Shown one piece after another: positions 25,294 through 33,310 of a DNA stretch of 64,000 nt. The notes beneath the pieces were generated by a model. The model was not told the DNA's origin and ran no database searches. It saw only the letters and a list, made by a program, of their open reading frames with translations. The stretch's first letter is position 1; each line of letters starts with the position of its first letter. A program made the translations under genes and the position numbers. The DNA is from JBAXQQ01 sp037131695 (lineage in GTDB: Bacteria; Armatimonadota; Hebobacteria; CAIYQO01): the NCBI GenBank assembly GCA_964638715.1, contig CAZWZF010000003.1, forward strand, positions 62,001 through 126,000. Direction: 5' to 3'.

Positions 25294-26481
25294 ATGCGTA
25301 GAGTTGTAGTTACAGGTTTAGGTATAGTTTCTTGCCTGGGCAATGATATACCATCATTTTGGGCTGATTTATTAGCTGGCAAAAGTGGTATGCGGCAAAT
25401 GTCGCGTTGGGACCCGACTGGATTGCGAAATACAAAGATGGGTGAGGTTGTTGATTTCCCCTGGACTGATGACCATGATGAAGCCAGTCAATTTGCACTA
25501 TATGCTGCAGCATCCGCTATAAAAGATTCAGGTATTGTAGATACAAGTCATCTGGGTCTGGTGTCATCAACCAATTTCGGAGGCGCAGCCTTTTGGGATC
25601 AATATCTTGCCTGCTTGACTGATGGAGCAATTGATGCAGAAACCGCGGAATTATTTACAGAATTTATCTTCAGTCGCACTGCTGATTTAATTAAAGAAAA
25701 ATATGGATTCAATGGACCTACTCGGGTTATGACATTATCATGCAGCAGCGGGACGGCAGCAATAGGGCAGGGGATGGATTTGATTCGCACAGGAAAATCA
25801 TCTGCAGTATTATGTGAAGGTCATGATAGTCTTGCCTATTCAAGCATGGCTGGATTATCTATATTGCGAACAATTACAGCTGACGAATTGCGTCCCTTCG
25901 ATATTCGGCGAAGTGGAACTATATTTGGTGAAGGATCAGGTGCTTTGATTCTTGAAGATTCAGATTCAGCCGTAAAACGCGGAGCTAAGATATATGGTGA
26001 AGTGGCCGGCTATGCTGTGAATAATAATGCACATCATCTTACAGCACCAGATAAGGAAGGCGATGGCATTGTTGCAATGTTAAAAGAAGCTCTTAGAGAT
26101 GCTGCTGCTTTACCAATTGATGTTGATTATATTAACGCTCATGGCACTGGCACTGCTTATTTTGATGTAACTGAAACGAAGGCTGTAAAGACCGTATTGG
26201 GTGACAAAGCGTTTAAGATTCCTATAAGTAGTATAAAACCTGCTGTTGGGCACATGATGGCTGCTGCCGGGTCTGTAGAGGCGATAGTGACGCTATTGGC
26301 ATTGCGAGATGGAATTGTACCACCTACATTAAATCATGAACAACCCGATCCGGAATGCGACCTTGATTATGTGTCAACTGGCGCAAGAAAAGTTGATATA
26401 AAAAACGCTATATCAATATCATCAGGTATTGGCGGTAATAATTCTGCTGTTGTATTGAAAAAATGGCAAGGAGGAAATTAA
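25294..26481 (+). CDS. Beta-ketoacyl-ACP synthase, FabF-like
   Basis: Condenses malonyl-ACP with an acyl chain; thiolase fold, cytoplasmic. At 395 residues the catalytic triad is complete: Cys 150 in TLSCSSGTAAIG, His 283 in INAHGTGTAYFD, and His 320 with Lys 315 in KPAVGHMMAAAGS. The active-site cysteine context (SCSSG rather than ACATG) and the lack of neighbouring acpP, fabD or fabG suggest a specialised or secondary-lipid role rather than the housekeeping FabF. It is followed one base later by a second ketosynthase-like gene without the cysteine. This resembles the KS-alpha/KS-beta pairing of type II polyketide or aryl-polyene systems, although the rest of such a system is not in the window. 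Confidence 0.9.
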   Translation: MRRVVVTGLGIVSCLGNDIPSFWADLLAGKSGMRQMSRWDPTGLRNTKMGEVVDFPWTDDHDEASQFALYAAASAIKDSGIVDTSHLGLVSSTNFGGAAFWDQYLACLTDGAIDAETAELFTEFIFSRTADLIKEKYGFNGPTRVMTLSCSSGTAAIGQGMDLIRTGKSSAVLCEGHDSLAYSSMAGLSILRTITADELRPFDIRRSGTIFGEGSGALILEDSDSAVKRGAKIYGEVAGYAVNNNAHHLTAPDKEGDGIVAMLKEALRDAAALPIDVDYINAHGTGTAYFDVTETKAVKTVLGDKAFKIPISSIKPAVGHMMAAAGSVEAIVTLLALRDGIVPPTLNHEQPDPECDLDYVSTGARKVDIKNAISISSGIGGNNSAVVLKKWQGGN

Positions 26482-26482
26482 T

Positions 26483-27250
26483 ATGAAAGATGTTTTAATT
26501 ACTGGTACTGGTATCGTATCATCAGCAGGTATTGGGATAGAAAACTTTGAGAAGGCAAAAAACATAAAAATTGAAGCCGAATTCCCTGAGTTCGGTGGTG
26601 AATATCCAATAATTCCAGTGAAGAATCTCGATATAACCACTATTTTACCCAGCGTAAAGACATATCTTGATCGTGCTTCAGAGTTTACCTTGGCGGCTGC
26701 AATGCTTGCTTTACAGTCAGCAGGATTAAATAGTGAAAATATATCCATATGGCGAACTGGTGCTGTAATGGGGTCACAATTCGGCTGCCTTACAACTCTG
26801 TATACTTATACTGCTTCATTAATGCAAAAAGGCACACGAATGGCAAACCCTTTGTTGTTTAGCCATTCGTATTTGAATACACCAATCAGCCTGGTTGCTA
26901 TTGAGTTTGGCATAGGTGGGCATCATGGAGCATTTGCTGGTGAGAATTCAGGTAATATGGCATTAGAAAGTGCTATAGAAGCATTGCAAATGAACCGTGC
27001 TGATATTATTATCGTTGTTGGAGTTGATGTAATAAGCCAGCCGCAATATAAAGCTTTGGCAGCTTCCGGCAATTTAAATTATCCTATCGGTGAAGCGGCT
27101 TGTGCATTTGTTTTAGAAACCAGAGATTCATCTCAAAGTCGTAAAGTGGAAGGTAAAAAAATATCAATTGCATCTGATTTTCAATCTACTCGTGAATTGT
27201 TGGGATACACATTTGCGGCTGAACCTTTTATAGCTACATTAATGAATTAA
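26483..27250 (+). CDS. Truncated ketosynthase-like protein lacking the active-site cysteine
   Basis: A 255-residue protein with only the first (N-terminal) thiolase-fold half. MKDVLITGTGIVSSAG matches ketosynthase N-termini, and GAVMGSQFGCLTT and VVGVDVISQPQY align to the FabF core. At the nucleophile position FabF has LSCSSG, while this protein has AGENSG, so Cys is replaced by Glu (about residue 154). The C-terminal half with both catalytic histidines is missing. It cannot be a standard condensing enzyme and probably partners with the KS encoded just upstream, like a chain-length factor. Its Shine-Dalgarno sequence (AAGGAGG) lies inside the end of the upstream gene. The frame ends cleanly before a terminator region, so truncation is not an obvious recent lesion. 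Confidence 0.75.
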   Translation: MKDVLITGTGIVSSAGIGIENFEKAKNIKIEAEFPEFGGEYPIIPVKNLDITTILPSVKTYLDRASEFTLAAAMLALQSAGLNSENISIWRTGAVMGSQFGCLTTLYTYTASLMQKGTRMANPLLFSHSYLNTPISLVAIEFGIGGHHGAFAGENSGNMALESAIEALQMNRADIIIVVGVDVISQPQYKALAASGNLNYPIGEAACAFVLETRDSSQSRKVEGKKISIASDFQSTRELLGYTFAAEPFIATLMN

Positions 27251-27297
27251 TTTCAACTGATATAGTTCAATGAAGCAGTAGTTTTTTAGCATAGATA

Positions 27298-27326
27298 TTG
27301 ACAGATTTTGCGGTAATTGCTATTGT
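27298..27326 (+). promoter_or_regulatory. Sigma-70 promoter ahead of purA
   Basis: -35 TTGACA (27298-27303), 17 bp spacer and extended -10 TGC-TATTGT (27321-27326). Transcription would start near 27333, only about a dozen bases before a terminator hairpin. Confidence 0.6.
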
Positions 27327-27344
27327 ATGCCGTAACTGCATTGG

Positions 27345-27378
27345 GATGCTGTCGGTTACACCGAACAGCATCTTTTTT
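27345..27378 (+). terminator. Terminator hairpin between the ketosynthase genes and purA, possible attenuator
   Basis: Stem GATGCTGT (27345-27352) with ACAGCATC (27365-27372), extended inward by CGG/CCG, then six Ts. It may simply end the ketosynthase operon. It also lies downstream of a good promoter and upstream of the purA ribosome-binding site. GTAAC (27332-27336) could pair with GTTAC (27355-27359) in its loop and oppose it. Confidence 0.8.
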
Positions 27379-27404
27379 ATTTTTCCTGTGCTAAGGAGCT
27401 TGAT

Positions 27405-28691
27405 GTGAGCAGTATCGTTATTGTGGGAACTCAATGGGGTGATGAAGGCAAAGGCAGAGTAGTAGATGTCTATGCTGCTGATGCTGAAATGGTAGTTCGT
27501 TATCAAGGCGGCGATAACGCCGGCCATACCGTAAAAATCGGTGATGACAAATATGCATTACACCTTATACCGTCTGGCATTTTGCGAGGACGTCCGTCAA
27601 TTTTAGGTAATGGTATGGTTATTAATCCTAAATCATTACTTAAAGAAATAGCTGATTTAGAAAGTAAAGGCGTAAATGTACGCCCATTTATCTTCATTAG
27701 CGAAGATGCACACATGATAATGCCTTATCACATGGCGTTAGATGGTGCTTCAGAAAAAACTGCCGGTAATAAAAAAATCGGTACAACATTAAAAGGGATT
27801 GGTCCGGCATATACCGATAAAATGAGCAGAAATCATGGCATACGAATGGGTGATATGCACAATAAGGAATATTTCCGCACTCGTTTAAATTCTATTGTTG
27901 CTGATAAAAACCAGATATTAGAAAAAATATATGGTATGGATACGTTTAGCGCAGATGCGATTTATGATGAATATATGGGTTATTACGCTCAGATAAAAGA
28001 TATGATTTGCGATACAGCACAAATTGTATGGGATTCTCTAAAAGCTGATAAATTTGTTGTATTTGAAGGTGCTAACGCAACTATGCTGGATATTGATCAT
28101 GGTACATATCCATTCGTCACCTGCAGTACAGCTACAGCGGGTGGTGCAGCAGTTGGTAGTGGAGTCGGTCCAAAATTTATTGGAAGCTCGATTGGTGTTG
28201 TGAAAGCATATACCAGCAGAGTCGGCGAAGGTCCATTCCCAACAGAATTAAAAAATGAAATAGGTGACAAGATTCGTGAATTAGGCCATGAATATGGTAC
28301 AACAACTGGTCGGCCTCGTCGTTGCGGCTGGCTTGATGTTTGCGTGTTAAGAAAAGCTGCACGTTCTAATGGCCTGGATTATTTAGCTGTCACACACTTG
28401 GACATCTTAGATGAATTTGATGAGATACCTGTATGTATAGGTTATGAAATCGATGGCAAGGTGTTGGATATATTCCCGAGTGCATTATGGAAGCTTGATA
28501 ATGCTACTCCTGTTTATGAAGTAATGCCAGGTTGGAAAACTTCAACAGCTGATTGTCGTTCTTTTGATGAACTTCCCAAAAACGCTCAGAATTATTTGAA
28601 CAGGTTATCAGAATTAGTAGAAGTTCCTGTATGTATGGTAACTGTAGGCAGTGAGAGATCTCAAACCATTGTAATGATTGATAAAGTTTAA
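27405..28691 (+). CDS. purA: Adenylosuccinate synthetase
   Basis: Joins IMP and aspartate with GTP, giving adenylosuccinate, the first committed step to AMP. At 428 residues it is normal length. The N-terminal GTQWGDEGKGRVVD phosphate loop with its catalytic Asp, GGDNAGHTV with the catalytic His, IGTTLKGIGPAY, VFEGANATMLDIDHGTYPFV, GEGPFPTE and TTGRPRRCGW are all present. The start is GTG 27405 after AAGGAG. A promoter and hairpin immediately upstream could regulate it by attenuation. It is followed by a strong bidirectional terminator shared with typA. Confidence 0.98.
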   Translation: MSSIVIVGTQWGDEGKGRVVDVYAADAEMVVRYQGGDNAGHTVKIGDDKYALHLIPSGILRGRPSILGNGMVINPKSLLKEIADLESKGVNVRPFIFISEDAHMIMPYHMALDGASEKTAGNKKIGTTLKGIGPAYTDKMSRNHGIRMGDMHNKEYFRTRLNSIVADKNQILEKIYGMDTFSADAIYDEYMGYYAQIKDMICDTAQIVWDSLKADKFVVFEGANATMLDIDHGTYPFVTCSTATAGGAAVGSGVGPKFIGSSIGVVKAYTSRVGEGPFPTELKNEIGDKIRELGHEYGTTTGRPRRCGWLDVCVLRKAARSNGLDYLAVTHLDILDEFDEIPVCIGYEIDGKVLDIFPSALWKLDNATPVYEVMPGWKTSTADCRSFDELPKNAQNYLNRLSELVEVPVCMVTVGSERSQTIVMIDKV

Positions 28692-28701
28692 TACTTAAAA
28701 A

Positions 28702-28739
28702 GAAAATCCCGCTTTGTAAATAAGCAAAGCGGGATTTTC
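28702..28739. terminator. Bidirectional terminator between purA and typA
   Basis: Fifteen-base perfect inverted repeat, GAAAATCCCGCTTTG (28702-28716) with CAAAGCGGGATTTTC (28725-28739), with T-runs on both strands, between two convergent genes. Confidence 0.95.
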
Positions 28740-28757
28740 TATTTTGGTATATTAGAT

Positions 28758-30575
28758 TTATTTAGGTCTTTCATGAGCTTTCAAATAGCGCTTGCGCAAT
28801 CTGATGGATTCAGGGGTCATTTCAACATATTCATCATCATTAATAAATTCTAACGAAGCTTCAAGTGACAAAATACGCGGAGGAGTAATAGATACTGAAA
28901 TATCGGATGAGCTTGCTCGCATATTTGTCAGCTTTTTAGGTCTGGTTATATTTACTACCAGGTCGTTATCGCGGCTATTTTCTCCAACAATCATGCCTTC
29001 ATATACTTCAGTTCCAGGTCCGATTAACATTTCAGACCTTTCCTGAATACTTCCAATCGCATACGCTGTTGTAAGTCCATGATTCATACTTATGATAACG
29101 CCACGTGAACGACGGATAACTTCACCTGATATGGGGGCATATTCCATAAATGTATGATGCATTATCCCGGTACCACGCGTGTCAGTTAAGAACTCAGTGC
29201 GATACCCAAAAATACCGCGGGCTGGAATACGATATAATAATCGGGTTAATCCTTCGTCATGAACTTTCATATCTATTAGTTCACCACGTCGCGGCCCAAG
29301 TTTCTCCATTACTGCACCAACATAGGCTTCGGGTACATCAACAGATAATTCTTCGTATGGTTCGCATTCTTTGCCATCAATTATTCTGGTGATTACTTTT
29401 GGCATTGAAACCATGAACTCAAAGCCTTCGCGACGCATCGTTTCCATAAGGATGGTTAAATGTAATTCACCGCGACCTGAAACGCGAAATACATCTGGGG
29501 TTTCTGTTTCTTCAACGCGCAATGCGACATTTGATTGCAGTTCACGCATCAATCGGTCTCGAATATGACGACTGGTTAAGAACTTGCCTTCTTTGCCGGC
29601 GAATGGAGAGTTATTCACCATAAAATCAATTGTAACTGTTGGTTCATCAACAGCTATACCATCTAATGCTTCAGGGCTGCTTGGGTCGCAGATAGTAGCT
29701 CCTATCAATACTTCTTCTAAACCAGCTAAAGCAATGATTTCTCCCGCACCTGCGTGTTCGACTTCAACCTGATGCAGGTTTTCAAAAGTAAATAATTTGG
29801 TTACTTTTCCGCGTTCACTGGTACCATCAGTATATTGCGCAACGATTTGATCGCCATTTTTAACTATTCCGCGTTCAATTCTACCAACTGCCATCTGTCC
29901 TAAGTATGGTGAATAATCAAGAGTAGAAATTAACATTTGGAATGGACCTTCCAAATTAACTTTTGGAGCAGGCACATTGGCAAGAATTGTTTCGAATAAC
30001 GGACGTAAATCAGGACTTTCTTCATCGGGATCATCAGAAGCTGTTCCAAATTTTGCGGATGCGAATACTGTAGGGAAATCAAGCTGTGCATCAGTGGCAC
30101 TTAATTCAATAAAAAGATCAAAAACTTCATCATGCACCTGGTGTGGACGCGCTCCAGGACGGTCTATTTTATTTATAACCACAATTGGTCGCAAGCCTAA
30201 AGCAAGTGCTTTGCGTAAAACGAATCGTGTTTGCGGCATAGGTCCATCTGCTGCATCTACAAGAAGCAATACAGAATCTACCATTCGCAAAATGCGTTCA
30301 ACCTCACCGCCAAAGTCGGCATGGCCAGGGGTGTCTACGATATTTATTTTCGTATCTTCCCACCATACCGAAGTATTTTTAGCAAGAATGGTAATACCGC
30401 GCTCACGTTCAAGCGGGTTTGAATCCATCACTCTTTCTTCAATATGCTGATTGTCGCGGAAAGCACCAGCTTGTTTTAACATCTTATCTACAAGGGTGGT
30501 TTTGCCGTGGTCAACGTGGGCGATGATCGCAATATTGCGAATTTTGTCCGGGGTGTTTATGTGTTCAAATGTCAT
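28758..30575 (-). CDS. typA: Ribosome-associated translational GTPase TypA/BipA
   Basis: EF-G-like GTPase that binds the ribosome and aids 50S assembly and stress adaptation. At 605 residues it is full length. G motifs: AHVDHGKTTLVDK (G1, about 18-30), RGITI (G2), DTPGHADFGGEV (G3), NKIDRPGA (G4), ASAKFG (G5). The TypA-specific C-terminal domain follows (RGIFGYRTEFLTDTRGTG, then MRASSSD near the end). No Shine-Dalgarno sequence precedes the ATG. A good -10 sits only eight bases before it, so the mRNA may be leaderless. Confidence 0.98.
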   Translation of the reverse strand: MTFEHINTPDKIRNIAIIAHVDHGKTTLVDKMLKQAGAFRDNQHIEERVMDSNPLERERGITILAKNTSVWWEDTKINIVDTPGHADFGGEVERILRMVDSVLLLVDAADGPMPQTRFVLRKALALGLRPIVVINKIDRPGARPHQVHDEVFDLFIELSATDAQLDFPTVFASAKFGTASDDPDEESPDLRPLFETILANVPAPKVNLEGPFQMLISTLDYSPYLGQMAVGRIERGIVKNGDQIVAQYTDGTSERGKVTKLFTFENLHQVEVEHAGAGEIIALAGLEEVLIGATICDPSSPEALDGIAVDEPTVTIDFMVNNSPFAGKEGKFLTSRHIRDRLMRELQSNVALRVEETETPDVFRVSGRGELHLTILMETMRREGFEFMVSMPKVITRIIDGKECEPYEELSVDVPEAYVGAVMEKLGPRRGELIDMKVHDEGLTRLLYRIPARGIFGYRTEFLTDTRGTGIMHHTFMEYAPISGEVIRRSRGVIISMNHGLTTAYAIGSIQERSEMLIGPGTEVYEGMIVGENSRDNDLVVNITRPKKLTNMRASSSDISVSITPPRILSLEASLEFINDDEYVEMTPESIRLRKRYLKAHERPK

Positions 30576-30583
30576 GTCTGCTT

Positions 30584-30613
30584 ATTATACCAATCTTTAG
30601 CACATTCTCTCAA
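30584..30613 (-). promoter_or_regulatory. Sigma-70 promoter of typA
   Basis: On the minus strand: -35 TTGAGA (30613-30608), 18 bp spacer, -10 TATAAT (30589-30584). The ATG begins at 30575, so the expected start of transcription (about 30577) nearly coincides with the start codon. Confidence 0.65.
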
Positions 30614-30657
30614 GTTTTTATAAAATATGACGAAAAACTATATGTAAGGTAAAAAGA

Positions 30658-30984
30658 ATGAATAATATTGAAGCATTGCCAATAGATATAACAACTGCCG
30701 CAAGCAGCATTAATAAAAAATCAACACAAGATGATAAAGCGTTAAAAAAAGCTTGTGGTGAGTTTGAAGCATATTTTGTTGCATCAATGTTAAAAGAGAT
30801 GCGCCGTTCTGTACCTGAAGATGGCTTTTTTAAAAAATCTGAAGGTGAAAAGATATTTCAAGAAATGCTGGATGGTCAATATGCTGCAAAAATTGCTGAG
30901 TCTAAACCACTGGGGATAGCCGATTTGATGTATCGGCAATTAAGTCTGCCGAAAGTAGAAAAGAACCAGCGGGGTGAAGGATAA
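30658..30984 (+). CDS. FlgJ-like flagellar rod-binding protein (rod-binding domain only)
   Basis: A 108-residue protein matching the N-terminal rod-binding domain of FlgJ: LKKACGEFEAYFVASMLKEMR, then FFKKSEGEKIFQEMLDGQYA and LGIADLMYRQL. The C-terminal peptidoglycan hydrolase domain of enterobacterial FlgJ is absent, as in many phyla where rod assembly uses a separate lytic enzyme. It would act in the periplasm during rod assembly, and no signal peptide is expected because export is through the flagellar apparatus. It is the first gene of the flagellar block, divergent from typA. Its ATG follows AAGGT. Confidence 0.9.
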   Translation: MNNIEALPIDITTAASSINKKSTQDDKALKKACGEFEAYFVASMLKEMRRSVPEDGFFKKSEGEKIFQEMLDGQYAAKIAESKPLGIADLMYRQLSLPKVEKNQRGEG

Positions 30985-31026
30985 CCAACGGATTAAAATA
31001 ATTCTGAAAATATTTTCAGAAAACAC

Positions 31027-31054
31027 TAAAGTTGTTGCAAAAGTGTGCCGATAT
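31027..31054 (+). promoter_or_regulatory. Sigma-28 (FliA) type promoter ahead of flgM
   Basis: TAAAGTT at 31027-31033 and GCCGATAT at 31047-31054 match the sigma-28 consensus TAAA-N15-GCCGATAA with one base more in the spacer (N16) and one mismatch. It is 45 bp before the flgM start, where class-3 flagellar control is expected. Confidence 0.75.
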
Positions 31055-31098
31055 AGTAAATGGTGCAGTTTTTGCCTGTGAAGTCGGAGGGTTAGATC

Positions 31099-31398
31099 AT
31101 GAGAATCACGGGATCACAAATTGGGCCCATTAATCCGGTTCAAGCGACCAAAGTTAAAAAGGTAACTGAAACTGCAGTTACTGCAGATACCAGGTCAACG
31201 GATCAGGTTATGCTCTCCGCCGAAATGGAGACAATAGCAACCGCGAAAGCGGTAATTGCAAATGCTCCAGAAGTACGGCAGGACAAGGTGAATGCTTATA
31301 AGCAGCTTATCGAAGATGGTGATTATGTAATATCTTCAGATAAGATTGCCGATAAGATTATTTCCGAAGGTCGCCTGTCCAAAATCCTGCAGAAATAG
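31099..31398 (+). CDS. flgM: Anti-sigma-28 factor FlgM
   Basis: Binds the flagellar sigma factor FliA (sigma-28) until the hook is complete, then is exported. The 99-residue protein starts MRITGSQIGPINPV and has the conserved C-terminal region VRQDKVNAYKQLIEDGDYVI followed by SSDKIADKIISE, which wraps around sigma-28. The N-terminal half is Thr/Val-rich and probably unfolded, as in other FlgM proteins. The Shine-Dalgarno sequence GGAGGG is well placed. A sigma-28-like promoter lies directly upstream, so FlgM is under control of its own target. flgN, flgK, flgL and fliW follow. Confidence 0.93.
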   Translation: MRITGSQIGPINPVQATKVKKVTETAVTADTRSTDQVMLSAEMETIATAKAVIANAPEVRQDKVNAYKQLIEDGDYVISSDKIADKIISEGRLSKILQK

Positions 31399-31413
31399 CA
31401 AGGGGAGAGTATC

Positions 31414-31905
31414 ATGGGCGCTAATGAAATATTAATCAACTTGCTGGAACACCAGCGAGGTGTATTAGCACGCCTTCGCGAGCTGATAGATGAAGAAAGA
31501 TCCTGCATACTTGATAGCAAAATTCACAGGCTGCAGGAAATCGTCGAAGAACAAAAGCTTGTATTGGCAGAACAAGCCAGATTATCTACCCAGATAATAC
31601 GATTACTTGATCGCATTGGTAATCAAATACATTCAGAAGAAACTTTTTCATTGTCAATGGTAATACAATATCTTCCTGAACCATCAGCATCTACAGTTGC
31701 TAATTATCAACGAGAATTAGCTACCGCTTTAATTGAAATTCAGCGCGAAGGAAGAATTAACTGGTATCTTGCACAACAAGCATTAAAATATGTTGATTTC
31801 ACTTTACGATTAATAAGTAATAATGGTACTCCCCAAACATATCAGGCAAGGCCTCAATCAGAACCTCGCCGTTCTGTTCGACTTTTAATGGATAGTTGCG
31901 CCTAA
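31414..31905 (+). CDS. flgN: Flagellar export chaperone FlgN
   Basis: Cytoplasmic export chaperone for the hook-filament junction proteins FlgK and FlgL, whose genes follow directly. The 163-residue protein is nearly all alpha-helical: ILINLLEHQRGVLARLRELIDEER, then the ILDSKIHRLQEIVEEQKLVLAEQ helix pair, and a C-terminal helix (NWYLAQQALKYVDFTLRLI) matching the FlgN pattern. Sequence identity in this family is low, so the call rests on helical pattern, length and position between flgM and flgK. The Shine-Dalgarno sequence AAGGGGAG precedes the ATG. Confidence 0.88.
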   Translation: MGANEILINLLEHQRGVLARLRELIDEERSCILDSKIHRLQEIVEEQKLVLAEQARLSTQIIRLLDRIGNQIHSEETFSLSMVIQYLPEPSASTVANYQRELATALIEIQREGRINWYLAQQALKYVDFTLRLISNNGTPQTYQARPQSEPRRSVRLLMDSCA

Positions 31906-31922
31906 TGAAGCAGGAAAATTGA

Positions 31923-33299
31923 ATGTCAACATTTCAAATAATTAATACTGCTCTTTCCGGTTTAATTGCAAATCAACAGGCATTAGAAGTAACAAGTCAT
32001 AACATAACTAATGCTAATACAGACGGTTATCATCGTCAGGCAGTAAAACTGGCATCTGCTACTTTGAATGGCGATGTTTCTAATCTTGGGAGTTTCACTT
32101 CACCGCTTGGTACTGGTGTTGATGTAGTAACTGTTAAACGGATGCAGGATGTTTTTTTGCAACAACAAACCAGACAATCAATGGCACAGTCAGGTCGTTG
32201 GGATTCGGCATCTACAACTTTATCTCAATTAGAGAGTGCTTTATCACCCACTACTGATACAAATCTTTCTACCACATTAGATAATTTCTTCAATGCATGG
32301 CAATCATTTGCCAATAATCCCGAGGACCAGTCTGGTAGATTATCAGTCAGGTCATCTGCAGAAAACTTAACTAATTTCATCAACAGTACAGTAACTGATT
32401 TAAATGCAATTGTTAGTGATATAGATTCAAATCTAAAGAGTCGGGTAAATGATGTAAATAATCTTGCAGAAACCATTGCAAAACAAAATGTAATAATCGT
32501 TAATGGGCAAGCGCAAGGTATATCTGTTAATGATATCTTAGACCAGCGTGACCAATCAATGATGGAATTAACAAAGTTGACAGGAGCAACTGCGCATATT
32601 ACAGACGATGGTGCGGCCTATATTGGCATGGATGGAAAAATGCTGGTACAAGGTACTTTACCTAATAGAGTTGGCATGGTTTCAGACTTATCAGGTTCAA
32701 AGATTGTCTGGGCAGATGATAATTCTGAAATAAAGATATCAACTGGTGAAATAGGTGGTTTACTCGAATCACGAAATACAATCGTTCCTTCATTCCACAC
32801 GCAACTTGATAATGTTGCTTTTACACTATCAAATACAATCAATAATCTCCATCGTCAGGGAATCAATCCTGCAGGTGATACATCTATTAATTTTTTCACC
32901 GGCACAACTGCCGCAGACATCCGTGTTAGCGATTCAGTCATGAATGATGTAAATAGTATAGCAAGTACAAGAATTGCTGGTGCGTCGGGTGATGGCAGCT
33001 TAGCAACCGAGATTTCTGATTTATATCGCAAACCATTAATAGGCAGTTCAACATTAAACCAGGCATCTAATGCTATTATTACGCAAGTTGGTACAGCGAT
33101 GCAGAATGCAAAAACAAACTCAGACGCATCGAATGCTTTAACAAAACAACTTCTTACTCAGGAGAAATCAACTTCTGGTGTTTCTTTGGATGAAGAATTA
33201 ACTAATATGCTTCTTTACCAAAGATCGTACGATGCATCAGCAAAAGTATTGTCTACTGCTGACGAAATGCTGAAGACTCTTATAGACAGGCTTGGGTAG
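31923..33299 (+). CDS. flgK: Flagellar hook-associated protein 1 (FlgK)
   Basis: First hook-filament junction protein, exported through the flagellar pore. The N-terminal D0 helix and axial motif are clear: STFQIINTALSGLIANQQAL, then SHNITNANTDGYHRQ. The C-terminal axial helix reads VSLDEELTNMLLYQRSYDAS followed by AKVLSTADEMLKTLIDRLG. At 458 residues it is shorter than E. coli FlgK (547), mainly in the variable middle domain. It is 17 bp after flgN and 11 bp before flgL in one operon. Confidence 0.97.
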   Translation: MSTFQIINTALSGLIANQQALEVTSHNITNANTDGYHRQAVKLASATLNGDVSNLGSFTSPLGTGVDVVTVKRMQDVFLQQQTRQSMAQSGRWDSASTTLSQLESALSPTTDTNLSTTLDNFFNAWQSFANNPEDQSGRLSVRSSAENLTNFINSTVTDLNAIVSDIDSNLKSRVNDVNNLAETIAKQNVIIVNGQAQGISVNDILDQRDQSMMELTKLTGATAHITDDGAAYIGMDGKMLVQGTLPNRVGMVSDLSGSKIVWADDNSEIKISTGEIGGLLESRNTIVPSFHTQLDNVAFTLSNTINNLHRQGINPAGDTSINFFTGTTAADIRVSDSVMNDVNSIASTRIAGASGDGSLATEISDLYRKPLIGSSTLNQASNAIITQVGTAMQNAKTNSDASNALTKQLLTQEKSTSGVSLDEELTNMLLYQRSYDASAKVLSTADEMLKTLIDRLG

Positions 33300-33310
33300 G
33301 AGAAAATAAT

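Noticed and set aside
29977..30450. 157-residue frame on the plus strand inside typA
   Set aside because: Lies wholly antisense to a well-conserved GTPase gene, has no ribosome-binding site and a composition typical of a shadow frame.
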